Of a DNA stretch of 64,000 bases, positions 7,827 to 18,097 are shown piece by piece. Source of the stretch: WTKG01 sp963735005 (GTDB lineage: Bacteria > Actinomycetota > Actinomycetes > Actinomycetales > Demequinaceae); the NCBI GenBank assembly GCA_963735005.1, contig CAVTJA010000010.1:558001-622000 (forward strand). Direction: 5' to 3'. The translations under genes were made by a program, and so were the position numbers. The notes beneath the pieces were generated by a model. The model ran no database searches and had not been told where the DNA came from. It worked only from the letters and a program-made list of their open reading frames with translations. Positions within the stretch are counted from its first letter, which is position 1. Every line of letters begins with the position of its first letter.

Positions 7827-8813
7827 CTACCAGCCCAACTCATCCAGGACAGCTCGCGCGGTCGCGCGCTTGTCGCGGCCGGCGTTGGCGACCACGGCGT
7901 CGTCGAGCGCGAGGTCTTCGAGGCTCGCCTCAAGTTCGACGGTACGCTCCGCGTGCCAGCGCTGCCACTCGGGAGTCGAGTCCCGCTCGCGCTCCGCGAG
8001 CCGCGCGATCCGCACGTCCTCCGGCACCGCCAGCCGCACGATCGTCACCTCGGCAGGCCCACCACGGCTGGTCCACGCGTGCGCGTAGCGGTCACGATCC
8101 GCCCCATCCTCGACGACGCGGGCAATCACCACAATCCCAAAGCCACGGCGGCGGAAAGCGGGCGCGGCGCCCCTCAGCGCGTCGAACAGGAGCTGCTGCT
8201 GGAAGCGGTCGCCGTCGGGTGCGGGCATCGCCTGGCACAGGTAGTCCGCGTCCATCCACGCGTGGCGCACGCCGTGTTGCGTCAGCTCGTTCGCGATCGC
8301 TGCGGCGACGCTGGTCTTGCCCGCACCGGTGGTGCCGTTGATCACCAGCACCCGCGTGGGCAGCTCGAGTGCCATGCACACCGAGTCGGGGTGGTCCTTG
8401 TATGTGCCGTAGCCCGGGATGTCGGAGTAGCCGATGGCCCGGTACAGCGCGATCGCCTCGGGCTGCTTGACGCCTGTCTCGATCACGACGCGCGTGGCGC
8501 CGGCGCGGCGCGCGGCCGCCTCGGCGGCGCCCATCATCACGCGAGAGTGCCCGTGCCCGCGGTGCTCGGGGGTCACGTACAGCCGCTTCACCTCAACCGT
8601 TCCCGGCTCAACGTCGTACGGAGCCCACCGGACCAGCGCGGCGGCGACCGGCTCGCCGTCCCGCTCGCCCACGAACGACGCGATGACCCCGTCCGGCTCG
8701 AGGTGCGAGTCGAGGTCTGGCTCGCCGTAGCGCTCCAGGAGCTCCGCCTGCTGCGCGTCCCAGAGCGAGCGAGCCGTCGCATCGTCGAATGGCACCTCGC
8801 GCACGGAGATCAT
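7827..8813 (-). CDS. GNAT N-acetyltransferase fused to a P-loop kinase-like domain
   Basis: A 328-residue two-domain protein. Residues 1 to about 150 are a GNAT acetyltransferase, with KRLYVTPEHRGHGHSRVMM as the acetyl-CoA pyrophosphate loop and YRAIGYSDIPGYG near its end. Residues about 153 to 328 are a P-loop NTPase of the AAA_33/shikimate-kinase-like type, with Walker A GTTGAGKTS and a lid-like arginine-rich segment near RLAERERDS. The two domains lie in one uninterrupted frame, so the fusion is real in this sequence. A small molecule that is both acetylated and phosphorylated, for example an antibiotic or nucleotide precursor, is possible. No substrate can be assigned. Confidence 0.85.
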   Translation of the reverse strand: MISVREVPFDDATARSLWDAQQAELLERYGEPDLDSHLEPDGVIASFVGERDGEPVAAALVRWAPYDVEPGTVEVKRLYVTPEHRGHGHSRVMMGAAEAAARRAGATRVVIETGVKQPEAIALYRAIGYSDIPGYGTYKDHPDSVCMALELPTRVLVINGTTGAGKTSVAAAIANELTQHGVRHAWMDADYLCQAMPAPDGDRFQQQLLFDALRGAAPAFRRRGFGIVVIARVVEDGADRDRYAHAWTSRGGPAEVTIVRLAVPEDVRIARLAERERDSTPEWQRWHAERTVELEASLEDLALDDAVVANAGRDKRATARAVLDELGW

Positions 8814-8874
8814 GCGGCAAGGCTATCCCCGCGGCGCCCGGAATGGCGGGCGGCCTGGCGGGGTTGATAACCAC

Positions 8875-9930
8875 GTGAAGAACTTCGGATTCCTGTCCTT
8901 TGGCCACTGGAGCGGCGCGCCCGGCTCCAACCACCGCGACGCGGGCGAGTCCATCCGCGGGCACATCGAGCTCGCAGTCGCTGCCGAGGAGGCGGGGCTC
9001 GACGGCGCGTGGCTTCGCGTCCACCACTTTGAGCAGAACCTCAGCTCGCCGTTCCCGCTGCTTGCGGCGATGGGCGCGCGCACCTCGCGCGTCGAGCTTG
9101 GCACCGGCGTCATCAACATGCGCTACGAGAACCCGCTCTACATGGCGGAGCTCGCCGCGACGGCGGACCTCGTGTCGGCCGGGCGGCTGCAGCTTGGCGT
9201 GAGCCGCGGGTCACCCGAGGTTGTCGCCGACGGTCCCGGCACGTTCGGCTACCCGCTGCCTGAAGGCAAGCTGCCCGTCGAGGACGCAGCCGAGCGCATC
9301 GCGCTGTTCCGCAAGGCGATCGCGGGCAAGGGTGTCGCGGCGCCCGCGGATTCCCCGTACGGCCACGCGCCCAAGTTGGTGGACGGCCTGCTGCCCATCG
9401 CACCCGTGGCCCCCGGGCTCAGCGACCGCATCTGGTACGGCGCTGGCAACATCGAATCCGCGAAGCGCGTGGGCGCGCTGGGCATGAACCTGATGTCCTC
9501 GACTCTGATCCTCGAGGCCACCGGCGAGCCGCTCGGCACCGTCCAAGCCCGCCAAATCCAGGCGTTCCGCGCGGCCTGGAAGGAGGCCGGCCACGAGGGC
9601 ACGCCGCGGGTGTCGGTATCCCGCTCAATCATGCCCATCGTGGACGACCTCACGCGGACCTACTACTCGGGCGTCGCAGCGCAGGATGCGATGGGCGGGA
9701 ATCAGGACCAAATCGGCATCATCGACAACGCGCGGGCAACCTTCGGCAAGACCTACGTGGGCGAGCCGGACAAGATCGTCTCCGAGTTGCTGCGCGACGA
9801 GGGCGTGATGGCCGCCGACACCATCCTGGTGACCATCCCGAGCCAGCTTGGCGTCGAGCTCAACGCGCGCACGTTTGAGGCGCTCGCGAAGGACATCAAG
9901 CCCGAGCTCAAGGAAACCGTCGGGGTCTAG
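8875..9930 (+). CDS. Luciferase-like (LLM-class) flavin-dependent oxidoreductase
   Basis: A 351-residue bacterial-luciferase-like monooxygenase barrel that uses reduced FMN/F420-type flavin. The start chosen is GTG 8875, giving the family-typical N-terminus MKNFGFLSFGHW; the frame is open to 8812 but that stretch overlaps the divergent gene. Landmarks are AAEEAGLDGAWLRVHHF, RVELGTGVINMRYENPL and AGRLQLGVSRGSPE, which line the flavin pocket. It is divergently transcribed from the GNAT/P-loop gene with about 60 bp between starts. Physiological substrate unknown. Confidence 0.88.
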   Translation: MKNFGFLSFGHWSGAPGSNHRDAGESIRGHIELAVAAEEAGLDGAWLRVHHFEQNLSSPFPLLAAMGARTSRVELGTGVINMRYENPLYMAELAATADLVSAGRLQLGVSRGSPEVVADGPGTFGYPLPEGKLPVEDAAERIALFRKAIAGKGVAAPADSPYGHAPKLVDGLLPIAPVAPGLSDRIWYGAGNIESAKRVGALGMNLMSSTLILEATGEPLGTVQARQIQAFRAAWKEAGHEGTPRVSVSRSIMPIVDDLTRTYYSGVAAQDAMGGNQDQIGIIDNARATFGKTYVGEPDKIVSELLRDEGVMAADTILVTIPSQLGVELNARTFEALAKDIKPELKETVGV

Positions 9931-9994
9931 GGCGCCCGCACGCGCCCGCAGTACCTCCACCAGTCACAGCTGAGAAGACGCCGAACCTGGTGAC

Positions 9995-12453
9995 CTAAGC
10001 GTTGTCCCCGCCGGTCGCCGCAGCGGCGTCCACCTTGGTGTCCGCCAGCCCTCGGGCGTCGGGCCACACCCAGTCGTCGACCTCGGGCAGGTCCACCCCG
10101 AACTCCCGCGTGTAGCGTTGCGCCTCCAGTCGCTTGTCGAAGAGGCGCTGCCGCAACGCCGCTGCGCGCGTACCCAGCCCGGGAACCCGGTCGATGACGT
10201 CCATGACCAAGTGATACCGGTCGATGTCGTTGACCATCGCCATGTCGAACGGTGTGGTGGTGGTCCCTTCCTCCTTGTAGCCGCGCACATGCAGGTTCGG
10301 GTGGCCCGTGCGGCGGTACGCGAGGCGATGGATGAGCCACGGGTACCCGTGATAGTTGAAGATGATCGGCCGGTCCGTGGTGAACAGCTGGTCGAACTCG
10401 CGGTCCGGCATGCCGTGCGGGTGTTCGCTCTCGGGCTGCAGCTTCATGAGGTCGACGACGTTGATCATCCGCACCTTCACGTCCGGCAGCTCCGTGCGGA
10501 TGATGTCGATCGCGGCGAGCACCTCGAGCGTCGGCACGTCGCCGGCGGCGGCCATCACCACGTCTGGCTCCTCGCCGAGCGGCACGTTGGACGCGAACTC
10601 CCAGATCCCCAGGCCGCGGGTGCAGTGGTCGATGGCCTGGTCCATCGTCAGCCACGACGCCTGCGGCTGCTTGCCCGCCACCACCACGTTGACGTAGTCG
10701 CGGCTGCGCAGGTTGTGGTCGAACGTGCTGAGCAGGGTGTTGGCGTCCGGCGGCAGGTACACCCGCACCACCGCGGCCTTCTTGTTGACAACGTGGTCGA
10801 TGAAGCCGGGGTCCTGATGCGAGAAGCCGTTGTGGTCCTGGCGCCACACGTGGCTGACGAGAGCAGGTAGTTGAGCGACGCCACGGGGCGACGCCACGGT
10901 AACTCGTGCGAGACCTTCAGCCATTTCGCGTGCTGGTTGAACATCGAATCAATGATGTGGATGAACGCCTCGTACGACGTGAACAGGCCGTGCCGGCCGG
11001 TCAGCAGGTACCCCTCGAGCCACCCCTGGCACTGGTGCTCGGACAGCATCTCGATGACGCGGCCCTCGGGGCCGGTGTGCGTACCGTCGTCCTCCCGGCG
11101 TGCCTGCCACACCTTGTCGGTGACGTCCAGCACGGCCTGGAGGCGGTTGGAGGCGAGCTCGTCGGGGGCGAAGATGCGGAAGTTGTCGGGGTTGGCCCGC
11201 ATCACGGCCTCGAGCCAGGTGCCGAGCACCCGGGTGGCCTCGGCGATGGGCGCGCCGGGGGCGGGGACGTCGACGCCGAAGTCGCGGAAGTCGGGCAGGC
11301 GCAGGTCCTGAAGCAGCAGGCCCCCGTTGGCCTGCGGCGCCGCGCTCATCCGCAGGTCGCCCGCGGGGGCGAGGTCCGTCACCGACGCGAGCGGCGCGCC
11401 CGCGTCGTCGAACAGCTCCTCGGGGCGGTAGGACTTCAGCCAGCCCTCAAGCACCTTGAGGTGGGCGTCGGTGTCGCGTGCGCTCGCGAGCGGCACCTGG
11501 TGCGCACGCCACGAGCCCTCGGTCTGGTTGCCGTCAATCTCCTTGGGGCACGTCCACCCCTTGGGGGTGCGCATCACGATCATGGGCCACATCGGCCGGT
11601 CCATCTGGGGGTTCCTCTTCGCCTCCGCCTTGATCTCGGCGATCTCGTCCATCACGTCGTCGAGCACGGCGGCGAACCGGCGGTGAATCTCCAGGGGGCT
11701 CTCGTCGTCGAAGCCGGCGACGAAGACGTGCGGCTTGTGGCCGTAACCGCGCATGAGCGCGTCGAGCTCGTCGTCGCTGATCCGCGCCAGGACGGTGGGG
11801 TTCGCGATCTTGTAGCCGTTGAGGTGCAGGATCGGAAGCACGACGCCGTCGGTCGCCGGGTTGATGAACTTGTTGGAGTGCCAGCTGGTCGCGAGCGGGC
11901 CGGTCTCGGCCTCTCCGTCACCGACGATCGCCGCGACCAGCAGGTCCGGGTTGTCGAAGGCCGCGCCGTAGGCGTGGCTGAGTGCGTAGCCGAGTTCTCC
12001 CGCCCTCGTGAATGGATCCGGGGGTTTCGGGCGCCACGTGCGACGGGATCCCTCCGGGGAACGAGAACTGCTTGAATAGGCGCTGGATGCCCGCCTCGTC
12101 GTAGGAGATGTCCGGGTACGTTGCGGAGTAGGTCCCGTCGAGGAAGCTCGCGGCCACCAGTGCCGGTCCGCCGTGGCCGGGGCCGATGATGTACATGGTG
12201 GGCTGGCTACGCTCGCGGATCATCCGGTTGAGGTGCGCGTACAGGAAGTTGAGCCCGGGCGTTGTGCCCCAGTGGCCCACGAGCCGCGCCTTCACATGGT
12301 CGCGAGTGAGCGGCTGGCGAAGGAGCGGGTTGTCGAGCAAGTAGATCTGGCCGACGCTGAGGTAGTTGCTGGCCCGCCACCACCGATCGATCGCCGCGCA
12401 ATCCTCGGCGTCCACGACCTTCTTCCTCGCTTGACCCAAGGTGTTGCCGTCAC
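9995..12453 (-). CDS. xfp: Xylulose-5-phosphate/fructose-6-phosphate phosphoketolase (frameshifted in this sequence)
   Basis: Three successive frames together encode a full-length (~815 residue) thiamine-diphosphate phosphoketolase that cleaves xylulose-5-P or fructose-6-P to acetyl phosphate. The N-terminal part has SNYLSVGQIYL, GHWGTTPGLNFLYAH and GPGHGGPAL; the middle has LHLNGYKIANPTVLARI; the last has SHVWRQDHNGFSHQDPGF and PIIFNYHGYPWLIH. The start is best placed at GTG 12453, with CGGAGG 7 bp upstream; this needs a frame change near 12415-12430 to join VTATPWVKRG to VVDAEDCAAIDRWW. Other breaks are near 12003 (GGG for GG in HEGGELGYA) and near 10860. These look like sequencing indels. 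It is divergent from an enolase gene. Confidence 0.9.
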
Positions 12454-12600
12454 GATCGACCTCCGTAGCAATGCGCGCCTTCTGAGGTTTCCAGCGTACA
12501 GAGCACGCACCGTTCCGGTGCGCCCGCGGCGCGCCCGCGGGAGTACGCTCGAAAACGAGAAGGCTCGACTACGGTTACGCGCTGTCGGAGGCGATCAGCG
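12454..12600. promoter_or_regulatory. Divergent promoter region between phosphoketolase and enolase
   Basis: About 147 bp separate the two start codons. Both sides have strong ribosome sites (CGGAGG before the GTG at 12453 and before ATG 12601). A short GC-rich near-repeat, GCGCCCGCG then GCGCGCCCGCG, lies at about 12520-12541. I see no clear operator. Shared divergent control is an inference from the layout. Confidence 0.4.
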
Positions 12601-13871
12601 ATGGACATCTACGGCTCGGCATTCTCACTGAAGGACCTCTCGGCCCTCGAAATCCTCGACTCCCGCGGCAACCCCACGCTGCGCGTCGACCTCACCCTCG
12701 CCGACGGCACGCCCGGGCCGCGCGGGCGTCCCCTCCGGCGCGTCGACCGGCAGCCGCGAGGCCGTCGAACTGCGCGACGGCGACAAGGCCCGGTACGGCG
12801 GCAAGGGCTGCCTCACGGCCGTCGCGCAACGTCAACGGCGAGCTCGCGCGAGCTCGCCCTGTCCAAGAAGTGGGCGTCGCTCGACGAGCTCGACCACGCG
12901 ATGATCGCCCTCGACGGGACTCCCAACAAGGCCCGCCTGGGCGCCAACGCCATCGTCGGCGTCTCGATGGCCGTGGCCCGCGCCCTGTCCGCGACGGTCC
13001 CGCTGTACGAGGTGCTGAACCCCACGGGCGTCGAGCCCAAGCTCCCCGTCCCGCACTTCAACGTCCTCAACGGCGGCGCCCACGCGCCGAACCTGCTCGA
13101 CTTCCAGGAATTCATGATCGCGCCGATGGGCGCCCCGACCATCACCGAGGCCGTCCGCGCCGGCGCCGCCGTCTACGGCAAGCTGCGCGGCCTCCTCAAG
13201 GAGGCGGGCTTCGCCACGGGCCTGGGGGACGAGGGCGGCTTCGCCCCGGACCTCGAACGCCCCGAGGACGTTCTCGCCCTCATCGTGAAGGCGATCGAGG
13301 CGGCGGGCTACGCGCCCGGCAAGGAGGGCGTCGCGATCGCCCTCGACCCGGCCGCGAGCGAGTTCTACAAGGACGGCGCCTACGTCGTGATCGGGCGAGA
13401 AGCTCACGAGCGGCGACATGGTGGAGCGGTACGCGGCGATCGTGAAGGACTACCCCGTGTGGTCCATCGAGGACGGCCTCGCCGAGGGCGACTGGGACGG
13501 CTGGAAGGTGCTCACCGACCGGCTCGGCGACACCACCCAGATCATGGGCGACGACCTCTTCGTCACCAACCCCGCCATCATCACCGAGGCCATCGCGAAG
13601 GGCGTCGGCAACTCGTCGCTCATCAAGCTCAACCAGATCGGCTCGGTGAGCGAGACGCTCGAGGCGATGCGGCTGTGCCGCGAGGCCGGGTACACGCAGA
13701 TGGTGTCCCACCGCTCCGGCGAGACGGAGGACAGCTTCATCGCGGACCTCACCGTGGGCTCCGGGTGCGGCCAGCTCAAGTCGGGCGCGCCCGCGCGCGG
13801 CGAGCGCGTCGCGAAGTACAACCGCCTGATGGAGATCGAGGCCGCGACGAAGCTTGCCGTACGGGCTCTAG
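12601..13871 (+). CDS. eno: Enolase (phosphopyruvate hydratase) paralog, frameshifted in this sequence
   Basis: Encodes enolase, converting 2-phosphoglycerate to phosphoenolpyruvate. N-terminal LEILDSRGNPTLRVDLTLADG, then (after a frame change) GVPSGASTGSREAVELRDGD, NEFMIAP-type FQEFMIAPMGAPT, GDEGGFAP, SIEDGLAEGDWDGW, IKLNQIGSVSETLEA and SHRSGETEDSFIADL are all recognisable. Frame breaks at about 12716, 12827, 12849, 13399 and near 13855 are all +1 and mostly fit one extra base in a G or C run. The last break would place the stop at 13869-13871, just before the next ATG. The main enolase gene of actinobacteria normally lies beside ftsB/divIC; here it faces phosphoketolase, so this is probably a second, pathway-linked copy. 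Confidence 0.88.
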
Positions 13872-13880
13872 GCCCGGGCC

Positions 13881-14663
13881 ATGACCGCGGCGCGGACCCT
13901 GTCCATCGGCCTGGGCCAAGTCCTGGTCGTGCCGGGCGAGCTGGACGCGAACCTCTCCCGCGCCGTCGCGGCGATCGGCGAGGCCGCGACGGCGGGGTGC
14001 GACGTCGTCGTCCTCCCGGAATGCCTCGACCTCGGGTGGACGTGGCCCGACGCGCGGAGCCTGGCAGGGCCCATCCCGGGGGACGCGACGGATCGCCTGG
14101 CCGCCGCCGCGCGCGACGCCGGGATCCACGTCGTCGCGGGGGTGACCGAACTCGACGGCGATCGACTCTTCAACAGCGCCGTCTTCCTCGGGCCGGACGG
14201 CGCGCTTCTCGCCAAGCACCGGAAGATCAACGAGCTCGACTTCGCGCGCGCCGTCTACGCGCAGGGCGGCAGCCTCCAGGTGGTCCCCACGCCCCTCGGC
14301 GTCGTCGGAATCGACATCTGCGCCGACAACGCGTACCCGTCCCTCGCGCTCGGCAGAGCGCTCGCCGCCATGGGCGCGGAGGTGCTCCTGTCCCCGTGCG
14401 CGTGGGCCGTCCCGCCCGGACTTCGACAACGACGCGCGCCCCTACGGCGACGAGTGGGTGACGTCCTACGGCGCGCTCGCGCGGGAGACGGGATGCCGGT
14501 GGTCGGCGTGAGCAACGTCGGGCCGGTCGTCGGGGGCGAGTGGGACGGGTGGCGGTGCATCGGCGCGTCGCTCGTCGTCGGGCGCCGACGGCGAGGTCAT
14601 CGCCCAGGCGCCGTTCGGCGATTCCGCGGAGGACTCGTGGTCGTTGAGGTCGCGCTCCGATAG
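13881..14663 (+). CDS. Carbon-nitrogen hydrolase (nitrilase superfamily), frameshifted
   Basis: About 260 residues of a nitrilase/amidase-superfamily hydrolase. The Glu-Lys-Cys triad is visible in VVLPECLDLG, KHRKINELD and VVGIDICADN. Downstream, the frame leaves and returns at about 14419 (GG for G restoring PPDFDNDARPYGDEW), 14493 (missing G before ATG in ETGMPVVGVSN), 14580 and 14630, after which the end reads as DLVVVEVALR then TAG. All four fit single-base run-length errors. It begins 9 bp after the enolase stop and probably belongs to the same transcript. Substrate (an amide, carbamoyl compound or nitrile) is unknown. It converges with the hybrid kinase gene. Confidence 0.82.
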   Translation: MTAARTLSIGLGQVLVVPGELDANLSRAVAAIGEAATAGCDVVVLPECLDLGWTWPDARSLAGPIPGDATDRLAAAARDAGIHVVAGVTELDGDRLFNSAVFLGPDGALLAKHRKINELDFARAVYAQGGSLQVVPTPLGVVGIDICADNAYPSLALGRALAAMGAEVLLSPCAWAVPPGLRQRRAPLRRRVGDVLRRARAGDGMPVVGVSNVGPVVGGEWDGWRCIGASLVVGRRRRGHRPGAVRRFRGGLVVVEVALR

Positions 14664-14684
14664 GGGGGCGGCGCTCCGCCGCGC

Positions 14685-16658
14685 CTACAGGTCGAGCACT
14701 CTCGGACCTTGGCGACGAGGTCGCGCGGACGGAACGGCTTGGAAATGAAGGCGGCCCGTCGCCGGGGCACCGTCTCCCGCGTCGACGGCGACGTCGGCGG
14801 TGTAGCCCGACATGTACAGACGTCGGATGCCGGGCCGGGCGGCCATCGAGCGCGTCCGCGAGCTCGCGCCCGTTCATGCCCGGCAGGACACGTCGGTCAG
14901 CACAGGTCGATCGGGTCCGCGATGCTCGGCTGCGCGATGGCGAGGGCCTCGTCCGGTCCGTTCGACGGAAGCACGGTGTAGTCGCGCCGCTCGAGGGCGG
15001 AGGTGATCATCGCGAGGATGGCGGGCTCGTCGTCGACGACCAGGATGGTCTCGGCGCCGCGCATCCTCGGCACGCTATGCTCGCACGGCCGCAGGGAGCC
15101 GACTCTTGTCCCGGCGGCGAGCCCCGCGCGTGGAGCGGACGTCGCCCTGCTGCTGGGGAAGGAGCACGGAGATCGTCGTCCCCCTGCCCTCCCCGCCCTC
15201 GGCGACCGCGAATCCGCCGTTCTGCTGGGAGATGCCCAGGACACGTCGCGAGGCCCAGCCCCGTGCCCTGACCCAGTTCCTTCGTCGTGAAGAACGGTTC
15301 GAAAGCGTGCTCAAGGGTCTGCGGGTCCATCCCCGGTCCGTTGTCGGAGACGGCGAGCCGCACAAAGTCGCCCTGGAAGGTGGTCGGGATGCTAGGCGCA
15401 GAAGTCGGCGTCGAAGCTCACGTTCGACGTCTCGATCGTAATTTCGAACCGACGTTGGCGACGGCGTCCCTCGCGTTGACGCAGAGGTTCGCAAGGATCT
15501 GGTCGAACTGCACCGGATCGATTCTGACGGGCGCGATGTCCGCACCGGACGCGAAGGACAGGGTGACGGATTCGCCGATGAGCCTGGGGAAGCATGCCCG
15601 CCATGCCGGAAACCGTGACGTTCAGGTCGATCACCGTGGGGGAGGCAGGCTGGTTGCGGGCGAAGGCTAGCAATTGACGCGTCAGCCCCGCGGACCTCTC
15701 CGCCGCTTCGCGAATCTCTTCCAGGTCGGCGCGGAGCGTCGGATCTAGGGGCTCGGAACGTGCGAGGTTTCGCTCCGCAGCACCGAGGATGATCGTGAGC
15801 ATGTTGTTGAAGTCGTGCGCGACCCCTCCCGCGAGCCTGCCGACGGACTCGAGCCTCTCGGCACGCGAGAGCCGCGCCTCGAGGTCGCGGCGCTCGGCTT
15901 CCCCTCGCTTGCGGTCCGTGACGTCCTGGAAGATCGTCGCGAACTCCCCGGGCGCTGGGCGGAACGCCGTGACTTCGAAGACCTTATCGAGCGGAGCGGA
16001 GTAGTCCTCGAACCGCGCGGGCTCCCCGGTCAGCGCCACGCGGCCGTAGGTGTCGATCCAGGATTGCTCGACGCCCGGAATCACCTCGCGAACGGTCTTG
16101 CCGACGATCGTCGTCGGCCGCCAGGCCGGTCATGCGCTCGAATGCGGGATTCGCGGCGATGAAGCGGTAGTCGACGGGCGTGCCAGAGTCGTCGCAGATG
16201 ATCTCGTGGTGGGCGAATCCGTCGAGCATCTCGTCGAACAGCGTCGTGTACGCCATCTCGGCGCGCTGGACAGGCTCGAGGTCGATCGCGGCGAGCGCCG
16301 TGTAGGTCTCGGCACCGTCCTGGGAAGGCGCGGTGACGCACGAGACGAGAAGCGGAAAGTCCGAGCCGTCGCGGTGGCGGTACCAGTGCTCCTGCGGCGC
16401 CGTGCTGCCGGCCGCGACGGACTCCGCGATGATGCGCTGGGAGACTGCCAGTTGTTCGGGGCTGTGGAGGAGGGAGATGTTCTTGCCCAGCAACTCTTCG
16501 CGCTCGTAGCCGTGGAGATCGGCGAAGAAGGCGTTGGCGTAGACGATCGTTCCGTGGGAGTCCGCGACGACGTGGCCGACGAGGGGCGAGTCCGCGAGCG
16601 CGGCGAACGCGGGATCAAGCGCCCCGCCCGGAACAGGCTTGCCAGAGACTTCCGCCAT
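14685..16658 (-). CDS. PAS-domain hybrid sensor histidine kinase with C-terminal receiver, heavily frameshifted
   Basis: Fragments in three frames line up as one ~650-residue hybrid kinase. From ATG 16658: a first PAS domain (DSHGTIVYANAFFADLHGY), a second PAS (DYRFIAANPAFERMTGL), a linker DVTDRKRGE, the HisKA box with phospho-His in GGVAHDFNN (codon 15815-15817), a HATPase domain with SDNGPGMDPQTL and FFTTKELGQGTGLGL, and a receiver domain with ILVVDDEPAIL, a likely phospho-acceptor Asp in LTDV near 14890 and the SKPF motif near 14730. No transmembrane segment is seen, so it is probably cytoplasmic. Breaks occur at about 16108, 15582, 15460, 15250, 15080, 14890, 14845 and 14700. Signal and partner are unknown. 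Confidence 0.82.
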
Positions 16659-16828
16659 TGGTGTCCACCACCCCACCCGAACCGTGCGTACGCGCCGCGC
16701 GGTGTATACAACTGTATCGGGGCTTGCTTCGGCGCGCTCGGGCGGCGAATCGCCAAGCCTGCGGTCGTCCACCCATCCGCCGCCCTGCGGGCCGCGAATA
16801 CTGGATGGGCTACGAGGAGGGAACACCC
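16659..16828. other. Intergenic region between kinase and thioredoxin-like genes
   Basis: A 170-bp divergent spacer. It contains the GAGGAGGG ribosome site (16814-16821) for the lipoprotein gene and otherwise no clear operator or structured element. Confidence 0.4.
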
Positions 16829-17440
16829 ATGTCACGTCACACGTCCGCACGAATCGCGCTCGCCGCCGCCGCGGCGATACTCACACTCGCCGGGTGCTCC
16901 CCGGCGGCGCCCGCCGCGAGCGACCAGGGCCCGGCGCCGTCGGCCGCGATGTCGCCCTCGACGTCAACCGGAGCGGGAGACGGCGGCGCGATGCCGCATC
17001 CCCTCGTCTCCAGCACGCTTGACCCCGCCGACGCGCCGGCTCAGCTTCAATTCACGGCCACGACCCTCGACGGCGCGACCTTCGACGGGACGAGCCTCTA
17101 CGGCACGCCGACGATCATCTGGTTCTGGGCCTCGTGGTGCCCCATCTGCCAGGGAGAGGCACCGGGGATCGTCTCCGCGATCAACGAGCTCCCGGACGGC
17201 GTGCAGGTTCTCGGCATCCCCGGGTACTCCGACGCCGCCGGCATGCAGAAGTTCGTCAACGACTATGGGCTCGGCGACGTGGTCCAGCTCGTGGACTCCG
17301 ACGGCTCTCTGTGGGCCAACTTCTCCGTCGCGGAGCAGCCCGCGATCGCGCTCATCGCGGCCGACGGCACCGTCACCACCATTCCGGGGGCGAGCGGCAA
17401 GGGCGGCTTCCTCGCCGCGGCGGAGACGATCGCGCCCTAG
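16829..17440 (+). CDS. Thioredoxin-like (TlpA/ResA-type) lipoprotein 1
   Basis: A 203-residue extracytoplasmic thiol-disulfide protein. ATG 16829 follows the GAGGAGGG ribosome site and starts a lipoprotein signal peptide ending in the lipobox LAGC (Cys at about residue 25), then a low-complexity Ala/Pro/Ser linker. The thioredoxin domain has the active site WASWCPICQ (CPIC), and the cis-proline region at SVAEQPAIAL. It is the first of two tandem paralogs and lies upstream of a CcdA-type electron carrier, so it probably receives reducing equivalents across the membrane to reduce extracytoplasmic disulfides, for example in cytochrome c maturation. That target is inference. Confidence 0.9.
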   Translation: MSRHTSARIALAAAAAILTLAGCSPAAPAASDQGPAPSAAMSPSTSTGAGDGGAMPHPLVSSTLDPADAPAQLQFTATTLDGATFDGTSLYGTPTIIWFWASWCPICQGEAPGIVSAINELPDGVQVLGIPGYSDAAGMQKFVNDYGLGDVVQLVDSDGSLWANFSVAEQPAIALIAADGTVTTIPGASGKGGFLAAAETIAP

Positions 17441-17488
17441 GTCGCGGACGACGCAGGTCGCCGACGACGCAGGTTGCCTACGACGCAG
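17441..17488 (+). repeat. Three tandem 16-bp direct repeats between the lipoprotein genes
   Basis: GTCGCGGACGACGCAG (17441-17456), GTCGCCGACGACGCAG (17457-17472) and GTTGCCTACGACGCAG (17473-17488) run head to tail, directly after the stop codon of the first lipoprotein gene. The copies share ACGACGCAG exactly. They may be a slippage product or binding-site array; function is unknown. Confidence 0.85.
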
Positions 17489-17547
17489 TGCCGGGACGGA
17501 ATGCCCGCCGCGACCGCGTTGTTAGCGTTCACAACGAAAGGACCCCC

Positions 17548-18087
17548 ATGCGATCCACACGCCTCACCGTTGCGGCGCTCGCGGCCTCGGTCGCGCTCGG
17601 CCTGACCGCCTGCTCCACCGCGACCGTGTCGGAACCCGCAGGCGCGAGCGCATCGACGTCGGCGTCGCCGAGCGCGACGATGCCCGCGGAGTTCAACTTC
17701 TCGGCCCCGACCCTCGCCGGGGGAACCTTCGACGGCACGAGCCTGTATGGCGAGTCGACCATCCTGTGGTTCTGGGCGCCATGGTGCGGGAGTTGCGTCG
17801 CCGACGCGAAGTACGTGCTCGCCGCGATCCCGCAGCTTCCCGACGGGGTGCAGATCATCGGCGTTCCGACGTTCGCCGACGAGGACAGCATGCACCAGTT
17901 CGCCGACACCCTCGACGTCAACGGGCTGACGAACATCATGGACGTCGACGGCTCCCTCGCCATCGCGTTCGGCGCGTCCGCCCTGCCCTCCTCGACCGTC
18001 ATCTACCCCGACGGCTTCATGGCGTCGATCCCGGGCTCGCTGTCCACGGACGAGATCCTTCAGATCGCCCAGAAGATCGCCCCGTAG
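17548..18087 (+). CDS. Thioredoxin-like (TlpA/ResA-type) lipoprotein 2
   Basis: A 179-residue paralog of the preceding gene. ATG 17548 (AAAGGA ribosome site) opens a lipoprotein signal peptide with lipobox LTAC, followed by a Ser/Ala-rich linker. The thioredoxin fold has WAPWCGSC (CGSC active site), unlike the CPIC of the first copy, and the two share the framework GGTFDGTSLYG and LPDGVQ. A different CxxC dipeptide usually means a different redox potential, so the pair may divide oxidising and reducing tasks (inference). It ends 10 bp before the CcdA gene, suggesting a single operon. Confidence 0.9.
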   Translation: MRSTRLTVAALAASVALGLTACSTATVSEPAGASASTSASPSATMPAEFNFSAPTLAGGTFDGTSLYGESTILWFWAPWCGSCVADAKYVLAAIPQLPDGVQIIGVPTFADEDSMHQFADTLDVNGLTNIMDVDGSLAIAFGASALPSSTVIYPDGFMASIPGSLSTDEILQIAQKIAP

Positions 18088-18097
18088 GTGTCTGGCC

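Noticed and set aside
10648..13871. Programmed ribosomal frameshifting in phosphoketolase and enolase
   Set aside because: There are too many shifts, mostly +1, at different short G/C runs with no slippery heptamer or shared structure. Sequencing error explains them better.
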